From Rhabdochlamydiaceae bacterium (GTDB lineage Bacteria > Chlamydiota > Chlamydiia > Chlamydiales > Rhabdochlamydiaceae): a stretch of 48,772 nt of DNA. The notes beneath the pieces were generated by a model. The model was given only the letters and a program-made list of their open reading frames with translations. It did not search any database and was not told the origin of the DNA. Shown here piece by piece: positions 15,661 through 25,108 of the stretch (the stretch's first letter is position 1; each line of letters begins with the position of its first letter). A program made the position numbers and the translations under genes. The DNA lies in NCBI GenBank assembly GCA_027365315.1, contig DAHXNQ010000081.1, positions 1 to 48,772 of the forward strand, in the 5' to 3' direction.

Positions 15661-17067
15661 ATGTTTGGCAAACACAGGATTCTTTCCGTAACCAGCTTAG
15701 CGATGATCAACATCGCTGCGGCAAGCAGCATCCGTAATTGGCCCATAGCGGCCGAATATGGCTTCAGCTCGCTCTTTTTTCTGCTGATAGCGGCGCTCTG
15801 CTTTTTCATACCGGTTGCGCTGGTTTCGGCGGAGCTGGCCACCGCCTGGCCCAAAGCGGGCGGCCTCTACGCCTGGGTGAAGGAGGCGTTTGGCCACAAA
15901 GTGGGCTTTCTCGCCATCTGGCTTCAATGGGCCAACAATCTCGCCTTCTACCCCCTGATGCTCTCCTTCATCGCAGGCACCCTGGCCTATACTTTTGCTC
16001 CCGAGCTAGCAAATAATATATTTTATACCGTGCCTGTCATCCTGATCGTCTTCTGGGGTATGACACTGCTGAATTTGCGCGGCATGCAGATCTCTAGCCA
16101 CATCACCAACCTGGGCGTATGGCTGGGTACCTTCATTCCAGCAGGGGTGATCATTTTCCTGGGTATTAACTGGTGGATGCGTGGGTTGCCTCTGCAGATC
16201 GATGTGAGCAGCACCTCCTTCTTCCCACCGCTCAATGATCTCAAACATCTGGTCTTCTTCACCGGCATCCTCTTCTCGCTGGCAGGCCTAGAGATGTCGG
16301 CTGTACATGCCCTCGATGTGGAAAAACCACAGAGAGACTATCCGCGCGCCATCCTCATTTCGGTAGTGGTGATTCTGACGCTCTATACCCTGGGTGTGCT
16401 AGCGCTTGCTTCGGTGGTGCCCCAGCAAGAGATCAGCCTGGTCACAGGCCCCATTCAAGCCTTTGCCGCCTTCATGCTGCACTACGGATGGGGTTGGATG
16501 GTGCCCGTTCTGGCTCTTCTGATGGTGATTGGTGTGGTGGGATCGCTGAGCACCTGGATTGCAGGCCCCTGCCGCGGACTTCTGGCTGTGGCACAAGATG
16601 GCGACCTACCCGCCATCTTTCGCAAAACCAACAAAGCCAATATGCCTTCGACTTTACTGATCGCACAGGCGCTCATCACTAGCCTGCTCTCGCTGTTCTT
16701 TCTCTTCATGCCCTCGATCAACAGCGCCTTCTGGCTACTGACCGCTCTAGCCGCTCAGATCTACCTGGTAGGATATGTGCTGCTCTTTGCAGCTGGCCTC
16801 TACCTCAGATGGAAACACCCCCACACCCACCGCCCCTACAAAGTTCCCGGTGGAAAGTGGGCGATGACACTGCTCTGTTGCGTGGGAGGATTCACCTCTT
16901 TGGTCGCCATCGCCATTAGCTTCCTTCCGCCCCAGCAGCTTCTCTTTGGATCGCCCGCCCGCTACGCCACCCTCTTGGCAGTGGGGCTGCTCTTCTTCTG
17001 CACAGTGCCCTTCATTTCGGTCGCTCTGATGAAGCCCTGGTGGCAAAAATTACTCTTTTGGAAATAA
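15661..17067 (+). CDS. APC-superfamily amino-acid antiporter/permease
   Basis: A 468-aa integral membrane protein with about 12 hydrophobic segments of the amino acid-polyamine-organocation superfamily, closest in feel to the glutamate/GABA-type antiporters (GadC/XasA-like). Marks include MINIAAASSIRNWPIAAEYG in the first helix, AELATAWPKAGGLYAWVKEAFG, and FSLAGLEMSAVHALDVEKPQ in the middle. The start chosen at 15661 (MFGKHRIL) follows a G-rich potential ribosome binding site; the frame is open to a TTG at 15610, which adds 17 residues. It probably exchanges amino acids with the host. Substrate cannot be read from sequence. It precedes glmS by 21 bases. Confidence 0.87.
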   Translation: MFGKHRILSVTSLAMINIAAASSIRNWPIAAEYGFSSLFFLLIAALCFFIPVALVSAELATAWPKAGGLYAWVKEAFGHKVGFLAIWLQWANNLAFYPLMLSFIAGTLAYTFAPELANNIFYTVPVILIVFWGMTLLNLRGMQISSHITNLGVWLGTFIPAGVIIFLGINWWMRGLPLQIDVSSTSFFPPLNDLKHLVFFTGILFSLAGLEMSAVHALDVEKPQRDYPRAILISVVVILTLYTLGVLALASVVPQQEISLVTGPIQAFAAFMLHYGWGWMVPVLALLMVIGVVGSLSTWIAGPCRGLLAVAQDGDLPAIFRKTNKANMPSTLLIAQALITSLLSLFFLFMPSINSAFWLLTALAAQIYLVGYVLLFAAGLYLRWKHPHTHRPYKVPGGKWAMTLLCCVGGFTSLVAIAISFLPPQQLLFGSPARYATLLAVGLLFFCTVPFISVALMKPWWQKLLFWK

Positions 17068-17088
17068 CCCGTTTCGCAAGGCGTTACG

Positions 17089-18936
17089 ATGTGTGGAATC
17101 TTTGGTTACATCGGCTCGGAAAATGCTGCCGATGAATGCCTGCAGGGGCTGAGGCAACTCGCCTACCGCGGTTATGACTCTGCTGGCATTGCCGGCCTTT
17201 CATCAGGCCTATTTGATGTGCGCAAAGAGCCGGGAGGAATCGCCTCTTTAGAAGAGGCGCTGGCTGTAGCACCGATGCTGCGGCTCGATCTCGCCATTGC
17301 CCATACGCGCTGGGCTACTCACGGCAAGCCCACCAAAGAGAACGCCCACCCCCACTTTGACAGCAGCGACAAGGTGGCAGTGGTACATAACGGGATCATC
17401 GAAAACCATCTCGCCCTGCGTAGCGAACTAGAAGAGCAAGGAATCAGCTTCCGCTCTCACACAGACACGGAGGTGCTAGCGCAGCTGGTAGCCCATCTCT
17501 ACGAGGGCAATCTACTCGAGGCGGTGAAAAAAGCGATCCAGCAGATCCGTGGCTTCTGGGCCGTAGCGCTGATCCATCAAAACCATCCCGATCAGATCAT
17601 TGCGTTTGCTAAAGAGTGTCCCCTTTGCATCGCTCGCGACCCGCTTTCTGGCGAAGTGAAGTTTGCCTCCGACCTCCAGGCGCTAGCGCGCCCTGGCATC
17701 GAAGTGCTCTTTCTCAAACAGGGAGAGATCGCCTGCATCCGTCGCGGAAAGATCGAACTCTACAGCGACCAGCTGCTACCTCTTCCTGTTAACATGGAGA
17801 GCCTCAACTGGTCGGGCACAGGCTCTGTATCGAAGGAGGGGTTCGAGCACTACATGTTGAAAGAGATCTTCGAGCAGCCCGCCGCCATCCGCCGCGCCTA
17901 CCAGGGAAGAATCTCCAGTGTCGATCAACAGATCAATCTGAATCTCAAGTCGATCACCCAAGAGGAGCTGCGCTATATCAAGCGCATCACTCTGCTCGGA
18001 TGTGGCACCTCCTGGCATGCCGCCTGCATCGCAGCCTCACTGCTGGAGGAGAAGGCCAAAATCCCCGCTCGGGCAGAGATCGCCTCGGAGTTTCGCTACC
18101 GCAATCCGGTGATCGATCGCGAGACACTCTTTGTCGCCATCAGCCAGTCGGGAGAGACGCAGGAGACCATCAGCGCTGTACGCGAAGTGCATGGCGCTGG
18201 CGCCAAGGTTCTTGGCATCTGCAATGTGCCCCACTCCAGGCTGACGCAAGAGGTGGATGACTGCCTTATGCTTCATGCAGGACCCGAAGTGAGTGTCTGC
18301 TCCACTAAAGCCTTCACCAGCCAGCTGACTGTGCTGTCGCTCTTCGCCCTCTTTGTGGGCCAGGTGCGCGGCGCTCTCGCCCCTACCGAAGAGAAGCGTC
18401 TTCTCGACGACCTCCAGCGCCTCCCAGAATATCTGGACGAGGTGCTGGCGTTTGAAGAGCGCATCGAAGAGATCGCAGCCCGTTACGCCCATCTCGACCG
18501 CTACTTCTTCCTCGGCCGCCACTACATGCAGGCCACCGCTATGGAGTGCGCTCTCAAGCTGAAAGAGATCGCCTATGTCAACGCTACAGGCTACCCCTCG
18601 GGAGAGATGAAGCATGGCCCTATCGCTCTTGTCTGCCCCGAACTGCTGGCAGTAGGCCTCTGTGGCAACAGACGCACCTACGAGAAGCATCTTAGCAACC
18701 TCCTCGAGGTGAAGGCGCGCGGAGGCCTTGTTGTCGCCATCGCCCCCAAAGGAGCCGACGAGCTCAAGCAGATCGCTAACGACATCCTCTGGCTACCCGC
18801 CGATCTCTCCGACGAGATGGCCAGCATCCCCTATGCCGTAGCCGGCCAGCTACTCGCCTACCACATCGCCAGGAAGCGCGGCATCGAAGAGATCGACCGA
18901 CCTCGCAATCTCGCCAAATCGCTTACTGTCGAATAA
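17089..18936 (+). CDS. glmS: Glutamine-fructose-6-phosphate aminotransferase
   Basis: Makes glucosamine-6-phosphate from fructose-6-phosphate and glutamine, the first step to UDP-GlcNAc for lipid A and cell-wall precursors. It has the N-terminal nucleophile Cys2 (MCGIFGYIG), the glutaminase motifs AYRGYDSAG and HTRWATHG, a linker, and two SIS sugar-isomerase domains with ISQSGETQET and the C-terminal RPRNLAKSLTVE end. The 615-aa length is standard. It follows the permease by 21 bases and may be co-transcribed with it. Confidence 0.97.
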   Translation: MCGIFGYIGSENAADECLQGLRQLAYRGYDSAGIAGLSSGLFDVRKEPGGIASLEEALAVAPMLRLDLAIAHTRWATHGKPTKENAHPHFDSSDKVAVVHNGIIENHLALRSELEEQGISFRSHTDTEVLAQLVAHLYEGNLLEAVKKAIQQIRGFWAVALIHQNHPDQIIAFAKECPLCIARDPLSGEVKFASDLQALARPGIEVLFLKQGEIACIRRGKIELYSDQLLPLPVNMESLNWSGTGSVSKEGFEHYMLKEIFEQPAAIRRAYQGRISSVDQQINLNLKSITQEELRYIKRITLLGCGTSWHAACIAASLLEEKAKIPARAEIASEFRYRNPVIDRETLFVAISQSGETQETISAVREVHGAGAKVLGICNVPHSRLTQEVDDCLMLHAGPEVSVCSTKAFTSQLTVLSLFALFVGQVRGALAPTEEKRLLDDLQRLPEYLDEVLAFEERIEEIAARYAHLDRYFFLGRHYMQATAMECALKLKEIAYVNATGYPSGEMKHGPIALVCPELLAVGLCGNRRTYEKHLSNLLEVKARGGLVVAIAPKGADELKQIANDILWLPADLSDEMASIPYAVAGQLLAYHIARKRGIEEIDRPRNLAKSLTVE

Positions 18937-18977
18937 AAAATCAGACAGTAGAATGGACCCATCTGTCTCGAGGTGTT

Positions 18978-19184
18978 ATGCCCTTTCTCTCCAGCTTTGC
19001 GTCAGCACCCATGCGCTTCGCGCTCGAGCAGAAAGAGAGTATGCAATGGATCGAAAGAGCACATGCCACTAGCGAAGCGCGGCTAAGGGGAGCGGAAACA
19101 GCACACTTTGCCGGACGCATCGCCTCGCTGCTCTCCAAGTTGACTAAGGGCACCGAGACCATCGAGCGGCGCCATGTTGCGTAA
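18978..19184 (+). CDS. Possible small protein, 68 aa
   Basis: A short frame starting with ATG at 18978, preceded by GAGGTGTT, a fair ribosome binding site. The predicted protein is basic and helical (residues 15-60, EQKESMQWIERAHATSEARL), with no membrane segment or known motif. It fills most of the space between glmS and the convergent malic enzyme gene. Codon use looks like that of the neighbours. An overlapping antisense frame of similar length exists, so it may also be a chance frame. Confidence 0.42.
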   Translation: MPFLSSFASAPMRFALEQKESMQWIERAHATSEARLRGAETAHFAGRIASLLSKLTKGTETIERRHVA

Positions 19185-19296
19185 ATAGATGCACAGTAAT
19201 ATCTTAATGCCCCCCCTGTGAGCGAAGGGATGCCTACGAGAACGGCAGTCTCAAAAATCTGCGCCTCCCCAGCATCGCCGTCGAATTAAATCGTCC

Positions 19297-20943
19297 TTAG
19301 GAGCTGTAAGAGGGAGACCAGACTTTAGCGGCGATCTGCTGCTGCAGCTGGGCTTCGGTGGTGGAGGGCGCTAGCCCCTCTTTCACCGCCTCGAGGGCGA
19401 CTGCCAGAGCGATCTTTTGCGAGATCTCGCGCAGCTGTTTGAGGGAGGGAAATAGAGAGGCTGTGGGATCGAGGCGCATAGGCGAGTGGTCGCTGAGCAC
19501 CTCCGCCGCCTTCAGGAACATCCCCTCCGAGACCTCTTTGGCCCCTGACGCAATCACTCCTAGCCCCACTCCAGGAAAGATGTAGACGTTATTGCACTGG
19601 GCAATGGGATAGCGCTTGCCCTCCCACTCTACAGGAGCAAAGGGGCTGCCTGTAGCGATGATGGCTCTGCCCGAGCTCCATTTGATGATATCGGCAGGCG
19701 TCGCCTCGATGCGGGAGGTGGGGTTGGAAAGAGGCAAAATCACCGGCCGCTTCACATGCTGCGCCATTATCTCGATCATCTCGCGCGTGAAGGTGCCGGG
19801 TTGACCCGAAACGCCAATGAGAATGGTGGGGTGGGCATGCTGAATGGTATCTAGAAGAGAGATGTACTTGCTGCTGTCGACCCCCCATCCTTTTAGCTCC
19901 GCCTCTTTGCGAGCAAAACGCTTCTGATGGGGATCCATCTGGTGACTGCCGGCATGCATCAGGCCCGACCGATCCAGTACATAAAAAGCGCCGAGCGCCT
20001 TCTCTTCGGGGATGCCGCACGCCACCATAGCGCTACAGAGCACATCGCAGATGCCGATGCCGGCCGAACCGGCGCCCAAAACAACGATCTTCTGTTCCTC
20101 CAGCTTGGTACCAGCCTGATGCACAGCGCTTAAAATGGCGCCCAGTGCCACCGAAGCGGTGCCCTGAATGTCGTCATTGAAGCTACAAATCCGATGGCGG
20201 TACTTCTCGAGTATAGGACGAGCGTGGTTCTTGCCAAAATCCTCCCACTGCAGCAGCACCTGAGGTAGGCGCTTTTTCACCCCTTTCACAAATTGGTCAA
20301 TGAAGGCCATATACTCTTCACCCCTGAGGCGCTGGTGGCGCCAGCCGAGATAGAGCGGGTCGCGCAGCAGCTCCTCGTTGTCGGTGCCCACATCCAGAAT
20401 GATCGGCATGGTCCTCCTCGGGTGCACCCCGCCAAAGAGAGTGTAGAGAGCCAGCTTCCCTACAGGAATTGCCATCCCCCCCACCCCCAGATCACCAAGC
20501 CCTAAGATCCGCTCTCCGTCGGTCACCACAATCACATCGACCGGATGCTCATTCAGATGATCAAGCATCTCATCCATGCGATCTGCTAGCGGATAGGAGA
20601 TGAATAGACCCCTCCCTCCCCTGTAGAGCGAGCTGTAGCGCATCGATGCATCCCCCACGGTGGGGGTGTAGATGAGCGGGAGCATCTCTTCCACATGTTC
20701 TAACCCAAGTTTATAGAAGAGCGTTTCGTTATGATTCTGTAGCGCACTTAAGAAGACCCACTTCGCAAGAGGGGTCGGCTGATCGCAAAAATTGCTGTAG
20801 GCCCTCTCTAGATCTAGGTCGAGCGAAGAGATAGCCGCTGGAAGCAGTCCGTGAAGCCCCAGCTCGTCCCGCTCTTTTATGCTGAAGGCGGTACCCTTAT
20901 TCAGGGCAGGATCGAGAAGATAGAGATCTCTAGATAGGGCCAT
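19297..20943 (-). CDS. maeA: NAD(P)-dependent malic enzyme
   Basis: Oxidative decarboxylation of malate to pyruvate in the cytoplasm. The 548-aa size and motifs match the long malic enzymes: YTPTVGDASMRYSSLYRGGR at the N-terminal signature, VVVTDGERILGLGDLGVGGM, FNDDIQGTASVALG (metal-binding Asp pair), the Rossmann motif GAGSAGIG and LPLSNPTSRIEATP near the C-terminus. The start ATG has GAGGT seven bases upstream. It would let the cell make pyruvate and reducing power from host dicarboxylates. NAD or NADP preference cannot be decided from this sequence by eye; NAD is the more usual for this group. Convergent with glmS, upstream of no obvious partner. Confidence 0.95.
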   Translation of the reverse strand: MALSRDLYLLDPALNKGTAFSIKERDELGLHGLLPAAISSLDLDLERAYSNFCDQPTPLAKWVFLSALQNHNETLFYKLGLEHVEEMLPLIYTPTVGDASMRYSSLYRGGRGLFISYPLADRMDEMLDHLNEHPVDVIVVTDGERILGLGDLGVGGMAIPVGKLALYTLFGGVHPRRTMPIILDVGTDNEELLRDPLYLGWRHQRLRGEEYMAFIDQFVKGVKKRLPQVLLQWEDFGKNHARPILEKYRHRICSFNDDIQGTASVALGAILSAVHQAGTKLEEQKIVVLGAGSAGIGICDVLCSAMVACGIPEEKALGAFYVLDRSGLMHAGSHQMDPHQKRFARKEAELKGWGVDSSKYISLLDTIQHAHPTILIGVSGQPGTFTREMIEIMAQHVKRPVILPLSNPTSRIEATPADIIKWSSGRAIIATGSPFAPVEWEGKRYPIAQCNNVYIFPGVGLGVIASGAKEVSEGMFLKAAEVLSDHSPMRLDPTASLFPSLKQLREISQKIALAVALEAVKEGLAPSTTEAQLQQQIAAKVWSPSYSS

Positions 20944-20992
20944 TCATCCACCTCTATAGTTTTCTGCACACTAGTGCAGGAAAAAGAGAGTG

Positions 20993-22222
20993 TCAAGCGG
21001 TGGCAGGTTGGGAGGAGCTGATCATCCGCTGCACCGTGAAGCCCCACAGCAAAAAGATCACCAGAGCCCCCACCGTCAGAGGCATCTGGTGCGAAGAGAA
21101 CAGGGGCGCCATCAAGAGAATCAGAAGCGAGGCAAAGGCCTTGGCAGCGCGATAGACAAAGACATCGATCACTGCCTTGGCCGAAAATTTCTCCTTCTGC
21201 GAGAGAGGGATGTAGAGCATCTCCTTCACCACCTGAAAGAGCGAGAAGTCAAATGACTTCATTAAGATGAAGCAGAAGGTCATCATCGGGAAGATAGGGA
21301 AGAAGAAGAAGGAGAGCACCGCAGCGCCCAACATCGTGGGCACCAGCATATGAGTGCGCTTCAGCCCCATCCAGCGCACCAGCAGATAGGTGCCAAAAAA
21401 CTGCAACGAAAGGGTGATCAGGTTGATGACCGAAGAGACCTTCCCCTCGAAGGCTGTGCGAAGATCCTTCACCGGCACATGTTGAGAGAGCAGCGTCTGG
21501 AACTGGAAGTCGACAAGAGCCGAGGCCACCTGCATGAAAACCACCAGCAGCAGAATCGCCGTCAGGGCTCTGCTGCCCACCACCATCCTGAACCCCTCTT
21601 GCCAGCTGGGTTTCTCTCTTTTGCCAGACGGACTCTCTTCGCTGAAGCCCAGCTCTTTTGCCGAGCGCAGCAGCAGATAGAAGCTAGCGGCCAGAACCAA
21701 ATAGATGGGCAGCGAAGCAACCAACAGATGCTCCGAGCCGGCGCGCACCGCCAAAAATCCAGGAACCAGACTTCCCAGACCTCCTCCTATTCCACCCAGC
21801 CCAAAGAGCACACCATAGAGATAGCGGGAGCGCTTCTCGTCCACCACCGAGTGGATCACCGACCAGAGCTGCTGGAACATCAGTAGTATATAGATATCTT
21901 TCCAGAGATAGAGAAGAAGAGGCAGTAGCTGGCTTCCCTTGAGAAAGAAGGAGAGCAGCAGATTCCCCACCCCCACAGCGAGAAAAGAGAGCAGCATCAC
22001 TCTCCAGCAGCCGATGCGAGAGATCAGCCGCTTGTAGAGCGAGACAACACCAAAATTGAGGGGTACACCAATCAGCCAGGCGTAGGGAAGCAGCTGACTA
22101 CCATAGGTGGCCATGAAGACCGAATTGCTGACAGGGCGTGTGATGGCATACTCTGCACAGATGCAGAATCCGCACAGCATGGCAGCTAGAAGAAAGAGCC
22201 TCTCAGCATGTCTCGCTATCAC
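20993..22222 (-). CDS. Multi-pass transporter, MFS/nucleotide-translocase-like
   Basis: A 409-aa inner-membrane protein with about 11-12 hydrophobic segments. Stretches such as EYAITRPVSNSVFMATYG, WKDIYILLMFQQLWSVIHS and RYLYGVLFGLGGIGGGLGS resemble the layout of the MFS-related ATP/ADP translocase (NTT/TLC) group common in Chlamydiae, but diagnostic residues cannot be verified by eye, so substrate is open. The start is a GTG at 22222 with GGAG five bases upstream; no in-frame ATG lies nearby. It is 49 bases upstream of malic enzyme on the same strand, so the two may be one transcription unit. Confidence 0.82.
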   Translation of the reverse strand: MIARHAERLFLLAAMLCGFCICAEYAITRPVSNSVFMATYGSQLLPYAWLIGVPLNFGVVSLYKRLISRIGCWRVMLLSFLAVGVGNLLLSFFLKGSQLLPLLLYLWKDIYILLMFQQLWSVIHSVVDEKRSRYLYGVLFGLGGIGGGLGSLVPGFLAVRAGSEHLLVASLPIYLVLAASFYLLLRSAKELGFSEESPSGKREKPSWQEGFRMVVGSRALTAILLLVVFMQVASALVDFQFQTLLSQHVPVKDLRTAFEGKVSSVINLITLSLQFFGTYLLVRWMGLKRTHMLVPTMLGAAVLSFFFFPIFPMMTFCFILMKSFDFSLFQVVKEMLYIPLSQKEKFSAKAVIDVFVYRAAKAFASLLILLMAPLFSSHQMPLTVGALVIFLLWGFTVQRMISSSQPATA

Positions 22223-22271
22223 TTTTGCTCCAAACCCCTAACCAGACGAATAAGGAGCCGATTATACTCTT

Positions 22272-23309
22272 CTATTTCTCAGATGATCTAGGAAAACTTT
22301 CCGTAGAATAGGAACTATTGACCTCTACAAATTCTGCTTTACGTTGCAACTCTTTGATATCGCGAGCTCCTCCATAGGTGAGGCCACTGCGAAGACTTCC
22401 TAAAAATTTATTAATCAGATCCACCGCAGAGCCAGAAACTGGGGCCCAAAAATCGATCCCTTCAGCCGAGGTCTTCTCTTTCAGACCACCGTAAAATTCG
22501 TTTTGAAAGTCCTCGCTGGCCTGTCCGCGATATTTAGCCTCATAACCAGAGGGTGCTACGGCGCTAGCCCGTTTGGGAGCAGCGCTCTCCTTGGTGAGGG
22601 CAAACAGCTTGCCCATCATCACCGTGCTGGCACCTGCCGCCAGCGCCAGCACCAGATCGCGAGGTTCGCGGATACCGCCATCTGCAATCAGCGGCACCCG
22701 CAATCTAGCAGCCACCACCGCACACTCCTGGATCGCCGAAAATTGCGGCACACCAAAGCCTGTCACCACCCTGGTGATGCAGGCGGCCCCAGGACCAATC
22801 CCCACCTTCACCGCATCGGCGCCCGCGTTGACTAGGTCGTGATAGGCCATCGCCGTGCAGACATTGCCTGCGATCAGCTCTTTCTCTGGATGAGTACGCT
22901 TCAGCTCGCGGATAGCGGCCAGCATCCTGTCGGAATGGCCGTGCGCCACATCGATGCAGACGCCAGCAGCGCCCAGATCCAGCAGCGCGCGCGCCTGGTC
23001 GATCTGATGCAGCCCACAGGAGATAAAACTGCTAGCGCCATACTTGCGCACCCACGCCTCCTGTTTAGATAGGTCGGTGAAGCGGTGAAAAATGGGAACC
23101 GATCCTTGCTGAATAAGCAGATCGGCCAGCTCCTCTCCCATCACCGTATCCATGTTGGAAGCGAGCAGCGGGATGGCTATTTTGCGACTCTTGGTCAGCC
23201 AGCTCTCGAGAACAGGAGCGGTTCTCGAGGGCACATTGTTAAACTGCGGCACCAGAGCCACATCGTCAAACGTATAGGCTTTTTTCACGATCTGCTCTCC
23301 CTGATTCAC
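22272..23309 (-). CDS. guaC: GMP reductase (IMPDH/GMPR family)
   Basis: A 345-aa TIM-barrel enzyme of the IMP dehydrogenase/GMP reductase family without CBS domains. Motifs: TFDDVALVP at the N-terminus, [20 protein letters not shown], the catalytic loop [11 protein letters not shown] with nucleophile Cys177, and [20 protein letters not shown]. The C-terminal part ([16 protein letters not shown], then [15 protein letters not shown], then [14 protein letters not shown]) looks like the GuaC2 type seen in Firmicutes rather than the IMPDH catalytic flap with Arg-Tyr. It would deaminate GMP to IMP, salvaging purines. IMP dehydrogenase is the alternative, less likely given size and the flap. Confidence 0.88.
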   Translation of the reverse strand: MNQGEQIVKKAYTFDDVALVPQFNNVPSRTAPVLESWLTKSRKIAIPLLASNMDTVMGEELADLLIQQGSVPIFHRFTDLSKQEAWVRKYGASSFISCGLHQIDQARALLDLGAAGVCIDVAHGHSDRMLAAIRELKRTHPEKELIAGNVCTAMAYHDLVNAGADAVKVGIGPGAACITRVVTGFGVPQFSAIQECAVVAARLRVPLIADGGIREPRDLVLALAAGASTVMMGKLFALTKESAAPKRASAVAPSGYEAKYRGQASEDFQNEFYGGLKEKTSAEGIDFWAPVSGSAVDLINKFLGSLRSGLTYGGARDIKELQRKAEFVEVNSSYSTESFPRSSEK

Positions 23310-23355
23310 TCGCCATAAGGTATGCTCCCTAGCGCTCTCTCGTCAAGATCCCCTG

Positions 23356-24204
23356 CTATACATCTTGAGGTTGGTGTGGTGGCGCAGCTTGCTGCCTAGG
23401 TGCACAGCAGCTCAGCAGCTGGATCAATCGGTCCGACCAGTAGGGGGAGGCCAATCTATAGGTGCGAGCGGCCAAGCGCTGCTGCTGCCGTTTGGCGTGG
23501 ATGCTTTTGTTGCGCAACGAGGTGGCCTCGGCTCGCATAGCGGCACCCTGGTCAGACGCCACCCTCACGATGTGGGGCTTCATCGCTAGCCAGGCAGCGG
23601 AAAGGCGCGCATCTACAGATCCTGGGTAGTCGGTCGCGCGCTTCTGCATACTGCTGATAAACGCATTGTAGTTCGTCAAACGAGGTTCCACTTCATTGCT
23701 GGCAGTGAGGCAATCGTCTGCCATAGAGATCGATTCATCCAAAAAACCGATCTGCTGGATGCAGGCCCTATACTGCAATAGCTTTTTATTGTGGAAGTTG
23801 GCGATTGCATTTTCCGACATCTTGGCACAGCTCTCAAAGGCCCTTGCACCATAGACAATCACAATAAGAACGATGGCCACGGCAGTCAGAATACGCAGCT
23901 CGAGAGGTCCGTTAATGAAGATTTGCACCGCCGTATAGATGCCAAAAGCGATGGCCACCACCTCTTTCCCAATCTTGGAACCAAGAATCCAATCGACCGC
24001 CGGGTGAATCTGGACAAAGTTGCGCAGACCGACCACTCCTGAATCGGTGGCTCTCTGAAATTCAGCATTTTCAAACTCAACCACCTGACCAAGGTCGGGC
24101 AGGGCTTCATTCTCATCCAATGGAGGCGGCTCTGTAGCATCGAGGGCTGGTGGGTGTGAGAAGGGTAGGTGCTGAATCCGTGGAGTTGTGACGACTGGCA
24201 ACAT
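23356..24204 (-). CDS. Candidate inclusion-membrane (Inc) protein
   Basis: A 282-aa protein with a soluble, Pro-rich N-terminus (residues 1-75), two closely spaced hydrophobic segments at about 82-97 and 103-122 (EVVAIAFGIYTAVQIFI, then RILTAVAIVLIVIVYG) joined by NGPLEL, and a helical, polar C-terminal region ending in a Pro/Gln/His tail. Bilobed hydrophobicity with a tight turn is the feature by which Incs are recognised. The start at 24204 has GAGGAG followed by five bases before ATG; an upstream in-frame ATG at 24273 lacks a good site. As an Inc it would be secreted by T3SS and sit in the vacuole membrane with both ends toward the host cytosol. Homology to a particular Inc is not claimed. 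Confidence 0.75.
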   Translation of the reverse strand: MLPVVTTPRIQHLPFSHPPALDATEPPPLDENEALPDLGQVVEFENAEFQRATDSGVVGLRNFVQIHPAVDWILGSKIGKEVVAIAFGIYTAVQIFINGPLELRILTAVAIVLIVIVYGARAFESCAKMSENAIANFHNKKLLQYRACIQQIGFLDESISMADDCLTASNEVEPRLTNYNAFISSMQKRATDYPGSVDARLSAAWLAMKPHIVRVASDQGAAMRAEATSLRNKSIHAKRQQQRLAARTYRLASPYWSDRLIQLLSCCAPRQQAAPPHQPQDV

Positions 24205-24377
24205 GGTGTCTCTCCTCTCTATGAGTGGGCTATGAGGGAGGCTGGCTCTCTTTTGGCCTGCTAGCCTCCTCACCGGAGTCAGAGACTCTACGCCAACAGG
24301 AAAACTAGAGCATCAAAAATCGATCTGCCCAGTATCTGTGGGCCTATTTTCGTTCACAGACTACTCTCACAAAAACG

Positions 24378-24414
24378 AAAAGTCCCCACCTCCAGCGAGG
24401 AATTAGGGACTTTT
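24378..24414 (-). terminator. Intrinsic terminator after the 24449 gene
   Basis: AAAAGTCCC (24378-24386) and GGGACTTTT (24406-24414) form a 9-bp stem enclosing a CCTC/GAGG inner pairing. Read on the minus strand the hairpin is followed by CGTTTTT. It lies about 35 bases beyond the stop of the small minus-strand gene, as expected for its terminator; the plus-strand reading also ends in a T-run, so it may work in both directions. Confidence 0.75.
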
Positions 24415-24448
24415 TAGAGTGGTGAATGAGCTGATAGTGCAGTCTTGG

Positions 24449-24751
24449 CTAGTTCCACGATCCAGAACGTCTGTGAATCGCATTATTTCCAAGACTCTTG
24501 GTTTTCTGTAGGCTGTCGTCATCGAGCGATGGGAAGCAAATCTCCACGCTCCTTTCCAATTCATCCACGCAGGATTCTATCTCTTTATTGTTCCTGTCCA
24601 TTCTATCGATAGCATGATCTATTCGAACTCCCATGGTTCTGTTGAGTTGTTCCACCCTCATCGCAGCTTCAACAACCTCCAGATCACGCTTGCTGATCGA
24701 ATCACGGTTATGTGTGATACATGAATCGGATTTATTAAAAATCGATAACAT
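24449..24751 (-). CDS. Small coiled-coil protein, paralog of the 26810 gene
   Basis: A 100-aa charged helical protein. Residues about 33-69 (VEQLNRTMGVRIDHAIDRMD and on) match the protein encoded at 26810-27127 (VKELNRTMGPKIDGSIKRME and on), including the following RNN-E-ESCV-LE run; both have a SLD word further on. The two are clear paralogs. Heptad spacing of hydrophobics suggests a coiled coil. The ATG at 24751 has GGAG nine bases upstream; a further upstream TTG start is less likely. There is no signal peptide. The function is unknown; with its paralog it flanks the 545-aa protein gene and may work with it. Confidence 0.72.
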   Translation of the reverse strand: MLSIFNKSDSCITHNRDSISKRDLEVVEAAMRVEQLNRTMGVRIDHAIDRMDRNNKEIESCVDELERSVEICFPSLDDDSLQKTKSLGNNAIHRRSGSWN

Positions 24752-25108
24752 AACAAAAAACTCCAAATTGTTTTTATCGTTAACAACAATTGTATGCGAA
24801 TATTAATAAAAAATAAACAAATTATTTGATAATAACAATTTATGTCGTAACAATCACATAATCAATTGATTACATAACAACATGTATATCAAACGCTAGT
24901 GTAGATAATTCATATCTAATTGCATATCAATTATATACACACTTAATAGCGGATGTGAAAAATCGATAATCAACTAAAAAAATAAGACGTTTACTATCAA
25001 CAAGTTATCAGATTGTTTTTCATTAATATGTTTAATTATATGTGTTAACTTGAATATAATATTGAATTAAGGTAATATTAATAACGAATAGTCAACGAGG
25101 GACAATTT
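24752..25108. other. AT-rich intergenic region without genes
   Basis: About 350 bases of strongly AT-rich DNA between divergently transcribed genes. It contains many runs of A and T and short near-palindromes such as AATTGATTACATAAC, but no open reading frame, tRNA or hairpin of note. It must hold the promoter of the minus-strand small gene and that of the 545-aa gene (annotated separately). Its composition stands out sharply from the rest of the window. Confidence 0.7.
25050..25078 (+). promoter_or_regulatory. Candidate sigma-70-type promoter of the 545-aa gene
   Basis: TTGAAT at 25050-25055 and TAATAT at 25073-25078 are separated by 17 bases and lie 30 bases before the start codon at 25109. 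Each box matches consensus in four of six positions. The surrounding DNA is so AT-rich that chance matches are common. GAGG before the ATG, at about 25095-25100, would serve as the ribosome binding site. Confidence 0.4.

Noticed and set aside
18943-18968. AGACAG/CTGTCT inverted repeat after glmS
   Set aside because: A 14-base loop and no T-run; too weak to call a terminator.
21350-21886. 178-aa plus-strand frame opposite the transporter gene
   Set aside because: His/Gln-rich antisense shadow of a hydrophobic membrane protein.
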